A stretch of DNA of 64,000 nt from Duganella margarita. Its GTDB lineage: Bacteria > Pseudomonadota > Gammaproteobacteria > Burkholderiales > Burkholderiaceae_D. The first letter of the stretch is position 1, and every line of letters starts with the position of its first letter. Below, piece after piece: positions 1-8,223 of the stretch. Both the position numbers and the translations under genes were made by a program. The notes under the pieces were generated by a model, which was not told where the DNA came from, ran no database searches, and saw only the letters and a program-made list of their open reading frames with translations. The DNA lies in assembly GCF_009857535.1 (NCBI RefSeq), contig NZ_WWCS01000003.1:1-64000 (forward strand). The letters run 5' to 3'.

Positions 1-107
1 CCTATCTGACCCACGGGCTTAATGGCCCACAGTCTGGTCGGCATCACCCTGCCTGACCGCTTCACCTTTCTGATTATCTGATGGCGACGCGGTACGTTCA
101 ATATACG

Positions 108-179
108 AGGTCTCCCATTTCTACACGGCCTCAGCTTTAGCGCACGCCACAGCTGAGGCCGTGTAGAAATGGGAGACCT
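108..179. repeat. Perfect 29-bp inverted repeat with 14-nt loop
   Basis: Arms 108-136 and 151-179 are exact reverse complements, separated by 14 nt. The structure lies just downstream of the tal stop codon. No T-tract follows on the minus strand, so it is not a classical intrinsic terminator for tal. It looks like a REP/REPIN-type or MITE-type palindrome of the kind mobilised by RAYT transposases, but that is inference and no transposase is in the window. The 1-107 stretch to its left has no supportable gene. Confidence 0.75.
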
Positions 180-194
180 GACCCCGGATCTGGG

Positions 195-1130
195 TTAGCG
201 CATGCCCGAGATGATTTGCTTCAGCTTGCCCGTGTCGGCGACGAAGGCGCGGATGCCTTCGGCGGTTTTCTCGGTTGCCATCGCGTCCTCGTTCACCATG
301 AAGCGGAAGGTGGCTTCATCCATCGAGATTTTGCCGATGGTGGCGTTCTTGCCGCTGTCCGAACTCAGCTTGCGCTCGACCGGGGCCTCGCTGTCGGCCA
401 GCTGTTGCAGCAGGTCCGGGCTGATGGTCAGCAGGTCGCAGCCGGCCAGTTCCAGGATCTGGCCGGTGTTGCGGAAGCTGGCGCCCATCACTTCGGTCTG
501 GTAACCGAACTTGCGGTAGTAGTTGTAGATGCGCTTGACCGACTGCACGCCCGGATCTTCCGCGCCGGCGTAGTCGATGCCGGTCGACTTTTTGTACCAG
601 TCGTAGATGCGGCCGACGAACGGCGAAATCAGCTGGGCGCCCGCTTCGGCGCAGGCGATCGCCTGCGGCAGCGAGAACAGCAGCGTCATATTGGTGTGGA
701 TGCCTTCTTTTTCCAGGATCTCGGCGGCCCGGATGCCCTCCCAAGTCGACGCCATTTTGATCAGGATGCGCTCGCGCTCGATGCCGTTCTTTTCATATAG
801 CTTGATCAACTCGCGGCCCTTGGCCACCGAGCCGGCGGTGTTGAACGACAGCGCGGCGTCGATTTCGGTCGAGACGCGGCCCGGAATCACGCGCAGGATC
901 TGCTTGCCGAACGCTACCAGCAGGTGGTCGATCACCTCGCCGGTGCTGGCGTCCAGATTGTCGCGCACGGCTTTTTCCAGCAGCGGCTTGTACTCGTCCT
1001 TCTGCACCGCCTTCAGGATCAGCGACGGATTGGTGGTGGCGTCGCGCGGCGTGTATTGCTGGATGGCCTGGAAATCGCCGGTGTCGGCAACTACGGTGGT
1101 GTATTGTTTGAGTTGTTCGAGTTGGTTCAT
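195..1130 (-). CDS. tal: Transaldolase
   Basis: Transfers a dihydroxyacetone unit from sedoheptulose-7-phosphate to glyceraldehyde-3-phosphate in the cytoplasmic non-oxidative pentose phosphate pathway. The N-terminal [17 protein letters not shown] stretch and the Schiff-base lysine in RILIKMAST (K125 from the chosen start) are typical of the TalB class, and about 311 residues is the normal length. I chose ATG at 1130 because its product aligns with the usual TalB N-terminus; an in-frame ATG at 1142 adds four residues, and neither has a strong ribosome binding site. It is the last gene of the minus-strand zwf-hexR-KaiC-like-receiver-EamA series, 72 bp after the EamA stop, so it may be co-transcribed or have its own promoter. 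Confidence 0.96.
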   Translation of the reverse strand: MNQLEQLKQYTTVVADTGDFQAIQQYTPRDATTNPSLILKAVQKDEYKPLLEKAVRDNLDASTGEVIDHLLVAFGKQILRVIPGRVSTEIDAALSFNTAGSVAKGRELIKLYEKNGIERERILIKMASTWEGIRAAEILEKEGIHTNMTLLFSLPQAIACAEAGAQLISPFVGRIYDWYKKSTGIDYAGAEDPGVQSVKRIYNYYRKFGYQTEVMGASFRNTGQILELAGCDLLTISPDLLQQLADSEAPVERKLSSDSGKNATIGKISMDEATFRFMVNEDAMATEKTAEGIRAFVADTGKLKQIISGMR

Positions 1131-1202
1131 AAGCACTGCCATTCTGATAAAGAAGTTGTTGTCCGTTTATTTTACTCCGAAGCCGCCGCGGTTCCGCTCA
1201 AT

Positions 1203-2066
1203 TCAGCCCAGCCGCATGACAATTGCGCCACAGGCGATCAGGCTGACGGCGACAATCCGCCCCGGCGCCAGCCGTTCGCGCAGGAACAGGGCGGCAATGA
1301 CGGCGGCAAACAGGATTGAGGTTTCGCGCAGCGCCGCCACCGCCGCCACCGGCGCCAGCGTCATGGCCCACAGCGCCAGCCCGTACGAGGCCAGCGTGCC
1401 GCCGCCGCCCAGCAGCAGCACGCGCGCATGGCGCCGCGCGTAGGCCGGCAGTTCGGCCCAGCGGTTGGTGGAGCACAAGAGCAGCAGCACGGCGGTCAGC
1501 ACGAACAGCCACATGGTATAGCCGGCCGGGGCGCCCGAGCGCCGCACGCCGACCGCGTCGATCATGGTGTAGGCGGCGATGACGGCGGCGTTCAGCAGCG
1601 CATAACCGGTGGCGCGGCGGCGGGCGTCGCGGTTGGCGGCGGTGTCGGCGCCGGCCCGGGCGCCGCGCAGGATGGTCAGGGTCAGCACGCCGCCGCAGAT
1701 CAGCATGACGGCGAGGTCCTGGCGCAGGTGCAGCCGTTCGCCCAGCAGCGGCATGCTGGCCAGCGCCACCAGCAGCGGCGCGGCGCCGCGCATCAGCGGA
1801 TAGGCCTGGCTCATGTCGCCGTGGCGGTAGGCGGCCGCCAGCAGCCGGTAGTAGATCACCTGGCAGCACGCCGACGCCGCCAGCCACGGCCAGCTGTCGG
1901 CGTGCGGCAGGACCGCGAACGGCAGCAGCGGCAGCGCCACCAGCCCGGCGCCGCAGGCCACCAGCAGGGTGCTCAGATATTTGTCGGGGCCGGCCTTGAC
2001 CAGCGCATTCCAGCTGGCGTGCAGCAGTGCGGCCAGCAGCACGACGGTGACGACTTCGCCCGCCAT
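1203..2066 (-). CDS. EamA/DMT-family membrane transporter
   Basis: A 287-residue very hydrophobic protein with about ten predicted membrane helices arranged as two EamA repeats, the pattern of drug/metabolite transporter superfamily exporters. The stretch LLHASWNALVKAG near the N-terminus and LGERLHLRQ at the end of the first repeat are typical of the family. Substrate cannot be told from sequence. It begins 3 bp after the stop codon of the receiver-domain gene, so the two are almost certainly co-transcribed, and it lies between that gene and tal. Linkage to a sugar-catabolic operon suggests export of a metabolite, but this is only inference. Confidence 0.85.
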   Translation of the reverse strand: MAGEVVTVVLLAALLHASWNALVKAGPDKYLSTLLVACGAGLVALPLLPFAVLPHADSWPWLAASACCQVIYYRLLAAAYRHGDMSQAYPLMRGAAPLLVALASMPLLGERLHLRQDLAVMLICGGVLTLTILRGARAGADTAANRDARRRATGYALLNAAVIAAYTMIDAVGVRRSGAPAGYTMWLFVLTAVLLLLCSTNRWAELPAYARRHARVLLLGGGGTLASYGLALWAMTLAPVAAVAALRETSILFAAVIAALFLRERLAPGRIVAVSLIACGAIVMRLG

Positions 2067-2069
2067 CGG

Positions 2070-2468
2070 CTAGTCCGGGCGCGCGATCAGTTGCTGGATG
2101 GCCGCCAGCAGGGTGTCGAACGACACCGGCTTGCGGAAGAACAGGTCGTACGGCGGCAGCAGGTCGCGCGGCAGGATGCCGGCGCTGGTGAGGATGAACG
2201 GGATCGCGGCCAGTGCCGGATCGGCGCGCCACGCCACGCACAGGTCGGCGCCGTTCATGACCGGCATCATGTAGTCGGACACCACGATGTCGGGCCGCTC
2301 GCGCCGCGCCACCGCCAGCGCTTCGGCGCCGTTGGCGGCGGTGCGCACGCGGAAGCCGCGAAAGTCAAACAGCATGGTGTAGGCCGACAGGACGTCGAAT
2401 TCGTCGTCGACCACCAGAATGAGCTTGCCATCCGGGTTGCTGTCCATGAGGGCGGGGTGATCGCTCAT
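2070..2468 (-). CDS. Stand-alone response-regulator receiver protein
   Basis: A 132-residue CheY-like receiver domain with no output domain. The acidic pair D21-D22, phospho-acceptor D65 (in VVSDYMMPVMNG), T94 and K113 are all present, so it should be phosphorylatable. It starts 9 bp after the stop of the KaiC-like ATPase gene and is followed 3 bp later by the EamA transporter gene. No histidine kinase is adjacent; the nearest partner is the KaiC-like protein. Single receivers linked to KaiC/RAD55-type ATPases are known in bacteria, so a shared signalling role is plausible but unproved. Confidence 0.9.
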   Translation of the reverse strand: MSDHPALMDSNPDGKLILVVDDEFDVLSAYTMLFDFRGFRVRTAANGAEALAVARRERPDIVVSDYMMPVMNGADLCVAWRADPALAAIPFILTSAGILPRDLLPPYDLFFRKPVSFDTLLAAIQQLIARPD

Positions 2469-2477
2469 GGCCGCAGG

Positions 2478-3914
2478 CTACCGGTTCGGCACGGGCGGCG
2501 CGGAGGGGGGCACGGGACCGTCAATGCTCATGCCCAGGTCGGAAATGAGCAGCACATGGTTGGCGGCGTCGTAGCCGTTTTCGCGCAGCTTGAGCACGCC
2601 GATCTGGCGCAGGTTGATGCCGGCCACGTCCACATAGCGCAGCAGAATGATGTTTTCGAACAGCATCGAGGCGGTGACCTCGCCCTGCACCGTGCCGGCG
2701 CCGAAATACGGCAGTTCCTGGGTGAAGAAGGTGGTGACGTTGCGCACCCGCAGTTCGTTGACCAGCGCCGCCAGGAATGAGCGCGAGCGGCCCTCGTGCA
2801 TGACGATTTCGCGCAGGCCGTCGATGCCGTCGATCAGCAGCCGCGTCACGCCGCGCTGTTCGATATTGCGCAGCAGGCCGTTGGCCAGGCTGTCGACCAG
2901 CACTTCCAGCGGCGGATGCCAGATGATCTGCAACGCGCCGTTGTGGAAGTAGGTGGCCAGGTCGAGGCCGACGCTGCGGGCCTTTTCCAGCAGCCGCTGC
3001 GGCGACTCGTAGAAGCCGACAATCAGCGCCTGTTCACCGCGCTGCAGGCCGTCGTGGATGAAGTGCAGGCCCATCAGCGTCTTGCCGACCCCCGGATTGC
3101 CGAGCAGGGCGGTGGTCGAGCCACGCGCCACGCCGCCCTTGGTCAGGCCGTCCCAGCCGGGGATGCCGAAGCTGACCCGGCCCGCCGCCGCCGTCGGCAT
3201 GGCCGGCGACAGGCTGCTGACCGCCTCCAGCCGCGGATAGATGGCGACGCCGTCCTCGCCCACCTCGAACACGTGGCGGCCCAGCAGATGCTTGCTGCCG
3301 CGCAGCTTGAACACCTTGATCTCGCGGATCAGTTGCAGGCCGTGTTCGTATTGGCTCAGTTCGATCAAGCCGTCGACCAGCGTGTTTTCGGAATCGGCCT
3401 GGTTGCCCTCGGTGGGCGAGAGCAGGAAGGTGGTGCATTCCATGGTGGACACCAGCGAATTGAGCGACAGCATGAATTCGGACAGCGCCACGTCCGATGG
3501 CTTGGCCTCGCGCACGGTGCGGAAACCGTCGATGATCATGATGTCCGGCTTTTGCTCGGCCAGCGTGGCGGCGATCGATTTGAGCAGTTCGCGCAGGCCG
3601 CCCTTGAGCAGATCGCTGTAGGCGCCAATGAAGACGATGCGCTCGCCCACCAGTTGTTCGTCGAAGAACGAGAAATTGCTCAGGTGATTCAGCATCTTGC
3701 CGTGGGTCTCGGCGATCAGCGTCAGGATCAGCACCTTCTTGCCCTGGTGCGCATGCTGGAAACCGATCTGGCACGCCAGTGTGGTCTTGCCGCTGCCCGC
3801 CAGGCCCTGGATCAGGTACAGGCTGTGCGCAGGAAAGCCGCCACCCAGGATGTCGTCAAGGCCGGGAATGTTGGTGCTGAGCAGGGGGATGCGCTGGGGA
3901 AGACGGTTGTGCAT
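2478..3914 (-). CDS. Double-domain KaiC-like (RAD55 family) ATPase
   Basis: Two tandem KaiC domains. From the ATG at 3914 the first Walker A motif (GLAGSGKTT) is at residues 37-45 and the second (GNPGVGKT) at 272-279. Walker B-type strands IMIIDG and LLIDG follow in each domain. KaiC has a double glutamate after Walker A; here each domain keeps only one (IAETHGK and GFYESPQ). No kaiA or kaiB is nearby, so a circadian role is not supported. In-frame starts also exist at 3947 (ATG) and 3959 (GTG); 3914 was chosen because the KaiC fold begins soon after it, but no start has a good ribosome binding site. The gene follows hexR closely and precedes a receiver gene by 9 bp. Its function in this sugar operon is unknown. 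Confidence 0.88.
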   Translation of the reverse strand: MHNRLPQRIPLLSTNIPGLDDILGGGFPAHSLYLIQGLAGSGKTTLACQIGFQHAHQGKKVLILTLIAETHGKMLNHLSNFSFFDEQLVGERIVFIGAYSDLLKGGLRELLKSIAATLAEQKPDIMIIDGFRTVREAKPSDVALSEFMLSLNSLVSTMECTTFLLSPTEGNQADSENTLVDGLIELSQYEHGLQLIREIKVFKLRGSKHLLGRHVFEVGEDGVAIYPRLEAVSSLSPAMPTAAAGRVSFGIPGWDGLTKGGVARGSTTALLGNPGVGKTLMGLHFIHDGLQRGEQALIVGFYESPQRLLEKARSVGLDLATYFHNGALQIIWHPPLEVLVDSLANGLLRNIEQRGVTRLLIDGIDGLREIVMHEGRSRSFLAALVNELRVRNVTTFFTQELPYFGAGTVQGEVTASMLFENIILLRYVDVAGINLRQIGVLKLRENGYDAANHVLLISDLGMSIDGPVPPSAPPVPNR

Positions 3915-3976
3915 GGCGCAAAGTTGTAGATGCAGCAAATAATCCATGCACTGTAGCACACCCGCCGTAAAGCCGC

Positions 3977-4831
3977 CTAGCCGATAAAGGAATCGAACTG
4001 CAGGTCGAACTCCTGCAGGGCTTTCTGGGCGTTTTGCATTTTCTTGCGGAATTCCGGGCCGCGTTGCAGCGCCAGGCCGACCGCCAGCACATCGATCACC
4101 ACCAGATAGGCCAGCCGCGCCGAAATCGGCGTGTACGGGTCGATGTTAAAGATCAGGTCGATCGGGATCAGCACCGTGGCCAGGTCGGCCAGCGGGGTGC
4201 CGGACGGCGCCAGCACGATCACCTCGGCGCCGCCGCGCTTGGCCAGCTTGACCGAGCGCACCAGCGACGGGCTGTTGCCGCGCTGCGAAATCGCCACCAG
4301 CGCGTCGCCGGTGCGCAGCAGCGCCGCGGCGATGCTGTGGATGTGCGGGTCGGCATAGGCCACGGTCGGCACGCCGGAGCGGAAGAACTTGTGCTGGGCG
4401 TCGGCGGCAACAATGCCGGACGTGCCCTGGCCGTAGAACTCGATCTTGTTGGCCTTGGACAGGATGTCCAGCGCCTTCTGAATCTGCTCCGGGTTCAGGT
4501 TGTTGCGCAGGTCCAGCAGGGTGTTGATCGAACGGCTGCAAATCTTGTTGACCAGGTCGGCCGCGAGGTCGTCCTGGGTCGGCTGTTCGTTCAGGCCCGG
4601 CAAGGCCAGCGCCAGGCCCTGCGCCAGCTTGAGCTTGAACTCATGCCAGCCGTCGTAGCCCAGCGTGCGGCAAAACCGCACCACGGTCGGTTCGGACACC
4701 TGGGCGTTCTTGGCCAGCGCAGTGATGTTCTGGTTGACCGTCTGCGTCGGGTGTTCGAGCACGGCCAGCGCCACCTTGCGCTCCGATTTGGAGAGCGAGT
4801 CGAGCTGGGTGCGGATGGAATCCAGCAGCAT
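3977..4831 (-). CDS. hexR: HexR, RpiR-family transcriptional regulator
   Basis: A 284-residue protein with an N-terminal RpiR-type helix-turn-helix (about residues 1-77, including VSEPTVVRFCRTLGYDG) and a C-terminal SIS sugar-phosphate binding domain (about 120-260, with FYGQGTSGIVAADAQHKF and AISQRGNSPS). HexR proteins repress glucose catabolic genes and are released from DNA by 2-keto-3-deoxy-6-phosphogluconate. The gene starts 5 bp after the zwf stop, so it is co-transcribed with one of its expected targets. Four similar pseudo-palindromes before zwf, pgi and edd are its probable operators and imply autoregulation through the zwf promoter. Confidence 0.93.
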   Translation of the reverse strand: MLLDSIRTQLDSLSKSERKVALAVLEHPTQTVNQNITALAKNAQVSEPTVVRFCRTLGYDGWHEFKLKLAQGLALALPGLNEQPTQDDLAADLVNKICSRSINTLLDLRNNLNPEQIQKALDILSKANKIEFYGQGTSGIVAADAQHKFFRSGVPTVAYADPHIHSIAAALLRTGDALVAISQRGNSPSLVRSVKLAKRGGAEVIVLAPSGTPLADLATVLIPIDLIFNIDPYTPISARLAYLVVIDVLAVGLALQRGPEFRKKMQNAQKALQEFDLQFDSFIG

Positions 4832-4836
4832 CTACA

Positions 4837-6309
4837 TTAATCCTCAGGCAGCACTTCTTCGCGCCATTGCAGGCCGTCGCGGCCGATCAGCGCGGAGGCG
4901 GCAGCCGGACCCCAGGTGCCGGAGGCGTACGGCAGCGGGTAGCTGTCGTCCGATTCCCAGTTGTTGAGGATAGGCTCGACCCATTCCCACGCCGCTTCCA
5001 GCTCGTCGCCGCGCATGAACAGCGTCAGCTGGCCGCGCAGCACGTCGAGCAGCAGGCGCTCGTAGGCTTCCATGCGCGGCGATTTGAACTGCTCGCGGAA
5101 GTCCAGTTCCAGCTCGGCTTGTTTCAGGCGCATACCGTCGCCCGGCGTTTTCGCCATCAGGTTCATGCGCAGGCCTTCGTCCGGCTGCAGGCGGATCACC
5201 AGCGAATTGGGCTGGAAGCTGTTGGTCGGCTGGGCGAAGATCGAGTGCGGGATCTGCTTGAAGCGCACCACGATTTCCGCCAGGCCGTCGGCCATGCGCT
5301 TGCCGGTACGCAGGTAGAACGGCACGCCGGCCCAGCGCCAGGTGTCGATTTCCGCCTTCATGGCGACAAAGGTTTCGGTGCGCGAATGTTCCGGCGCATC
5401 CGGTTCGTCGCGGTAGCTCGGCACGGCCTTGCCGTCGACGTGGCCGGCGCGGTACTGGCCGCGCACGATGTTCTGCGCCAGCGTGGTCGGCGTGAATTTC
5501 TTCAGCGAGCGCAGCACTTGCAGCTTGGAGTCGCGCACGGCGTCCGGCGAAATCGAGGTCGGCGGTTCCATGGCGACGATACACAGCAGCTGCAACAGAT
5601 GATTCTGCAGCATATCGCGCAGCGCGCCGGAGGTGTCGTAGTAGCCCAGGCGGTTGCCCACGCCCAGTTTCTCGGCGATGGTGATCTGCACGTCGGAGAT
5701 CCATTCGCGGCGCCACAGCGGCTCGAACAGGATGTTGCCGAAGCGCAGGGCCAGCAGATTCTGCACGGTTTCCTTGCCGAGGTAATGGTCGATCCGGTAG
5801 ATCTGCGATTCCTCGAACACCTTGCCGACTTCGGCGTTGATCTGCTTGGCCGAGGCCAGGTCGCGGCCCAGCGGTTTTTCCAGCACCACGCGCGAGTTCG
5901 GCGTGACCAGGCCGTTTTCCTTGAGCGCTTCGCAAATCTGCGAGAAGATCGCCGGCGGCGTGGCCAGGTAGTAGACCTTGGTGATGGCCTCGTCCTTGCG
6001 CAGCGCCTCCACCAGCGGCTTGTAGCTGCCGGCGTCGGTGGCGTTGAGCGAGACGTAGACGATGCGTTTGGTAAAGCGGTCCCAGTCGGCCGGCGTTACG
6101 GCCGGCGATTTGATCAGGGGCTTGGAGGTGGTCTCAACGGTTTGCAGGAATTCTTCCTGGCTGGCGTCCGCGCGGCCGACGCAGATGATGCGGGCGGTCG
6201 CAGGCAGGTCTTTGGCGACGTCGCGCGCGTACATTGCGGGCAGGAGTTTGCGCATCGCCAGATCGCCGCTGCCGCCAAACAGAACCAGATCAAAATCGGA
6301 AAGAGCCAT
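4837..6309 (-). CDS. zwf: Glucose-6-phosphate 1-dehydrogenase
   Basis: Oxidises glucose-6-phosphate to 6-phosphogluconolactone with NAD(P)+, the entry step to the Entner-Doudoroff and oxidative pentose phosphate routes. The nucleotide-binding motif LVLFGGSGDLAMRKL is at the N-terminus and the active-site signature RIDHYLGKE lies near residues 170-178. From ATG at 6309 the product is 490 residues, the normal size. An open frame runs upstream to 6405, but the extra 32 residues do not resemble the family, so the start at 6309 is preferred. First gene of the minus-strand operon ending at tal. Two HexR-like sites lie 64-110 bp upstream of the start. Confidence 0.97.
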   Translation of the reverse strand: MALSDFDLVLFGGSGDLAMRKLLPAMYARDVAKDLPATARIICVGRADASQEEFLQTVETTSKPLIKSPAVTPADWDRFTKRIVYVSLNATDAGSYKPLVEALRKDEAITKVYYLATPPAIFSQICEALKENGLVTPNSRVVLEKPLGRDLASAKQINAEVGKVFEESQIYRIDHYLGKETVQNLLALRFGNILFEPLWRREWISDVQITIAEKLGVGNRLGYYDTSGALRDMLQNHLLQLLCIVAMEPPTSISPDAVRDSKLQVLRSLKKFTPTTLAQNIVRGQYRAGHVDGKAVPSYRDEPDAPEHSRTETFVAMKAEIDTWRWAGVPFYLRTGKRMADGLAEIVVRFKQIPHSIFAQPTNSFQPNSLVIRLQPDEGLRMNLMAKTPGDGMRLKQAELELDFREQFKSPRMEAYERLLLDVLRGQLTLFMRGDELEAAWEWVEPILNNWESDDSYPLPYASGTWGPAAASALIGRDGLQWREEVLPED

Positions 6310-6372
6310 AGTATGAAAATCGTCGCAAAAAAAGTGCCGAAGGAATGGCCGCGAGCTGGCTGCGGCCGCCAA

Positions 6373-6386
6373 TGTAAATTTACTAC
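6373..6386 (-). promoter_or_regulatory. Candidate HexR operator, zwf site B
   Basis: The top strand reads TGTAAATTTACTAC and contains the perfect palindrome GTAAATTTAC (6374-6383). It matches the site upstream of pgi at 12 of 13 positions. It lies 64 bp before the zwf start codon. HexR sites in other proteobacteria are AT-rich pseudo-palindromes with TGTA/TACA ends, which fits. Confidence 0.6.
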
Positions 6387-6403
6387 TTATAAGAGCCGTT
6401 TGC

Positions 6404-6419
6404 AAGAAATTTTACTACA
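6404..6419 (-). promoter_or_regulatory. Candidate HexR operator, zwf site A
   Basis: On the minus strand this reads TGTAGTAAAATTTCTT. The first 14 bases are identical to the site upstream of edd at 11067-11080. Two such sites 33 bp apart in one promoter suggest cooperative repression or autoregulation of the zwf-hexR operon. Confidence 0.65.
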
Positions 6420-6720
6420 TAAATGCGCCTCAGACGCGCGGCTCTCAACATGCTAGTGTTGCGCGCGTCCCGCATGTCGACCGCTTGAATTTCCATTGGG
6501 CAAAGGCACCTTTATAATGGTGGTTTCCCGCATGCGATCCCGCCCGCAGGGCCGCGCCTGATTGCGCGCACCGCGCCGGATCACGCAACGCATGCGCCGC
6601 CATTTCGCGGCACCGTCACCCATCGGCCTCGCCCCGCCGTCCGTCCCTTCGATAAATTATAAGCTGGCCCGGCATCGCGTGCAGTCGCGTTGTGCAGACT
6701 GGTCCGGCGTGGAGTGGTTC

Positions 6721-8163
6721 ATGACCAAGCGATACGACCCTTTGCAGGCGATTGCCGTGCAAGCCGACAAGATGATGCTCTGCGTTCTATGGGCATTGCA
6801 GCTTTTCTCACTGGCGCTAGCGGGACTGCACGACACATGGCATCTGGCGCTGCTGATCGGCCTGCCGGCGGCCGGCGTGCCGAGCGCGCTGCACTACACG
6901 GCGCCCGGTTCGCTGCTGACACGCTGCGCGGTGTCGGTGGCGGTGATGGTGTTTGCGGCGCTGAACATCCATCAAGGCGCCGGCCTGACCGAGCTGCACT
7001 TCGGTATCTTCGTCTATCTTGCCTTCCTGCTGGCTTACCGCGACTGGCGGCCGATCGTGGTCGCGGCGGCGGTGATCGCCGTGCACCATCTGAGTTTTCA
7101 CTATTTACAGGAATGGAACTATGGCGTGATGTGCTTCACCCGGCCGCAGCTGTCGACCGTGTTTATCCACGCAGCCTATGTGGTGGTGGAGTCGGCGGTG
7201 CTGATTTTCCTGGCCACGATATTGCGGCGCGCCGCCAACCAGGCGGCCGAGCTGGAAAGCATCGTCGCCGCGCTGGCCGCGATCGAGGGCCGCATCGACC
7301 TGTCGGCCACCGAGGCCAGGCCGCGCAGCCGCCTGGCGCGCTCGCTGCTGGAGATGCTGGTGACCATGCGCGACACCATCGCCGGCGTGCGTGATGGCGC
7401 GCATACCATCGCCGGGGCCTCGGGCGAGATCGCGCAGGGCAATGCTGAACTATCACGACGTACCGAGCGGCAGGCCGGCAGCATCGAACAGACGGCGGCG
7501 TCGATGGCGCGGCTGGCGGCCACGGTGCGCGCCAATAACGAAAGCGCGCGCCAGGCCAATGAGCTGGCGCAGAGTGCGTCCACCATCGCCGCCAAGGGCG
7601 GTGAAGCGGTGCGGCAGGTGGTCGATACCATGGGCGAGATCAACGCCTCGTCGCGGCAGATTGTCGACATCATCTCGGTGATCGACGGCATCGCCTTCCA
7701 GACCAATATCCTGGCCTTGAACGCGGCGGTGGAAGCGGCGCGCGCCGGCGAACAGGGCCGGGGCTTTGCGGTGGTGGCGTCGGAAGTGCGCAGCCTGGCG
7801 CACCGCTCGGCGGCGGCGGCCAAGGAAATCAAGGAGCTGATCAGCAATACCGTGCAGACGGTAGAAGGCGGCAACAAGCTGGTGGAAGAAGCCGGCGCCA
7901 CCATGCTGGAAGTAGTGGACAGCGTGCAGCGGGTGACGGCCATCATGGGCGAGATGAGCAACGCCAACCAGGAACAGAACGAAGGCATCGAGCGCATCAA
8001 TAGCGCGATTGTCGAGTTTGACGAGAACACGCAGCAGAACGCGGCGCTAGTGGAAGAGGATGCCACGGCAGCCGATGCGCTGGCGCAGGAAGCGCAGCAT
8101 CTGACGCAACTGGTGTCGGCCTTCAAGCTGGAAGTAGGCGGCGCGCGGGCGCTACCGCGTTGA
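6721..8163 (+). CDS. Methyl-accepting chemotaxis protein with six-helix membrane sensor
   Basis: From ATG at 6721 (GGAG 7 nt upstream) the product is 480 residues. The first ~160 residues form about six membrane helices with no large periplasmic domain. A short linker leads to a complete cytoplasmic MCP signalling domain whose hairpin tip contains the conserved [20 protein letters not shown]. The membrane part carries several histidines close to helices (NIHQG, ELHFG, VHHLSFH), which could bind a metal or heme, or sense energy state; this is inference. The gene sits between zwf and the lactonase/pgi pair, so it may serve chemotaxis linked to carbon supply. No other chemotaxis genes adjoin it. 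Confidence 0.93.
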   Translation: MTKRYDPLQAIAVQADKMMLCVLWALQLFSLALAGLHDTWHLALLIGLPAAGVPSALHYTAPGSLLTRCAVSVAVMVFAALNIHQGAGLTELHFGIFVYLAFLLAYRDWRPIVVAAAVIAVHHLSFHYLQEWNYGVMCFTRPQLSTVFIHAAYVVVESAVLIFLATILRRAANQAAELESIVAALAAIEGRIDLSATEARPRSRLARSLLEMLVTMRDTIAGVRDGAHTIAGASGEIAQGNAELSRRTERQAGSIEQTAASMARLAATVRANNESARQANELAQSASTIAAKGGEAVRQVVDTMGEINASSRQIVDIISVIDGIAFQTNILALNAAVEAARAGEQGRGFAVVASEVRSLAHRSAAAAKEIKELISNTVQTVEGGNKLVEEAGATMLEVVDSVQRVTAIMGEMSNANQEQNEGIERINSAIVEFDENTQQNAALVEEDATAADALAQEAQHLTQLVSAFKLEVGGARALPR

Positions 8164-8223
8164 CGGTGAATCATGCCGGTGAGAGGGCGGCCGGCCGCAT
8201 TCCGCCCTCTGACGGACGATTAT

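Larger units (their letters stand above)
6310..6720. other. Divergent intergenic region zwf / chemoreceptor
   Basis: About 410 bp without a gene. It contains two HexR-like palindromes on the zwf side (6373-6386 and 6404-6419). A perfect TATAAT at 6513-6518 reads toward the chemoreceptor gene with only a weak -35 (TTCCAT at 6491-6496, 16-bp spacing), which would leave a leader of about 200 nt. An open frame continues upstream of the chemoreceptor start to 6562, but its arginine- and proline-rich sequence looks non-coding. Confidence 0.5.

Noticed and set aside
28..90. Short frame MAHSLVGITLPDRFTFLII at the window start
   Set aside because: Only 20 codons, an in-frame stop precedes it, and no family match can be supported.
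2478..3914. KaiC circadian clock
   Set aside because: No kaiA or kaiB is nearby and each domain has lost one of the paired glutamates typical of KaiC, so only a KaiC-like ATPase is claimed.
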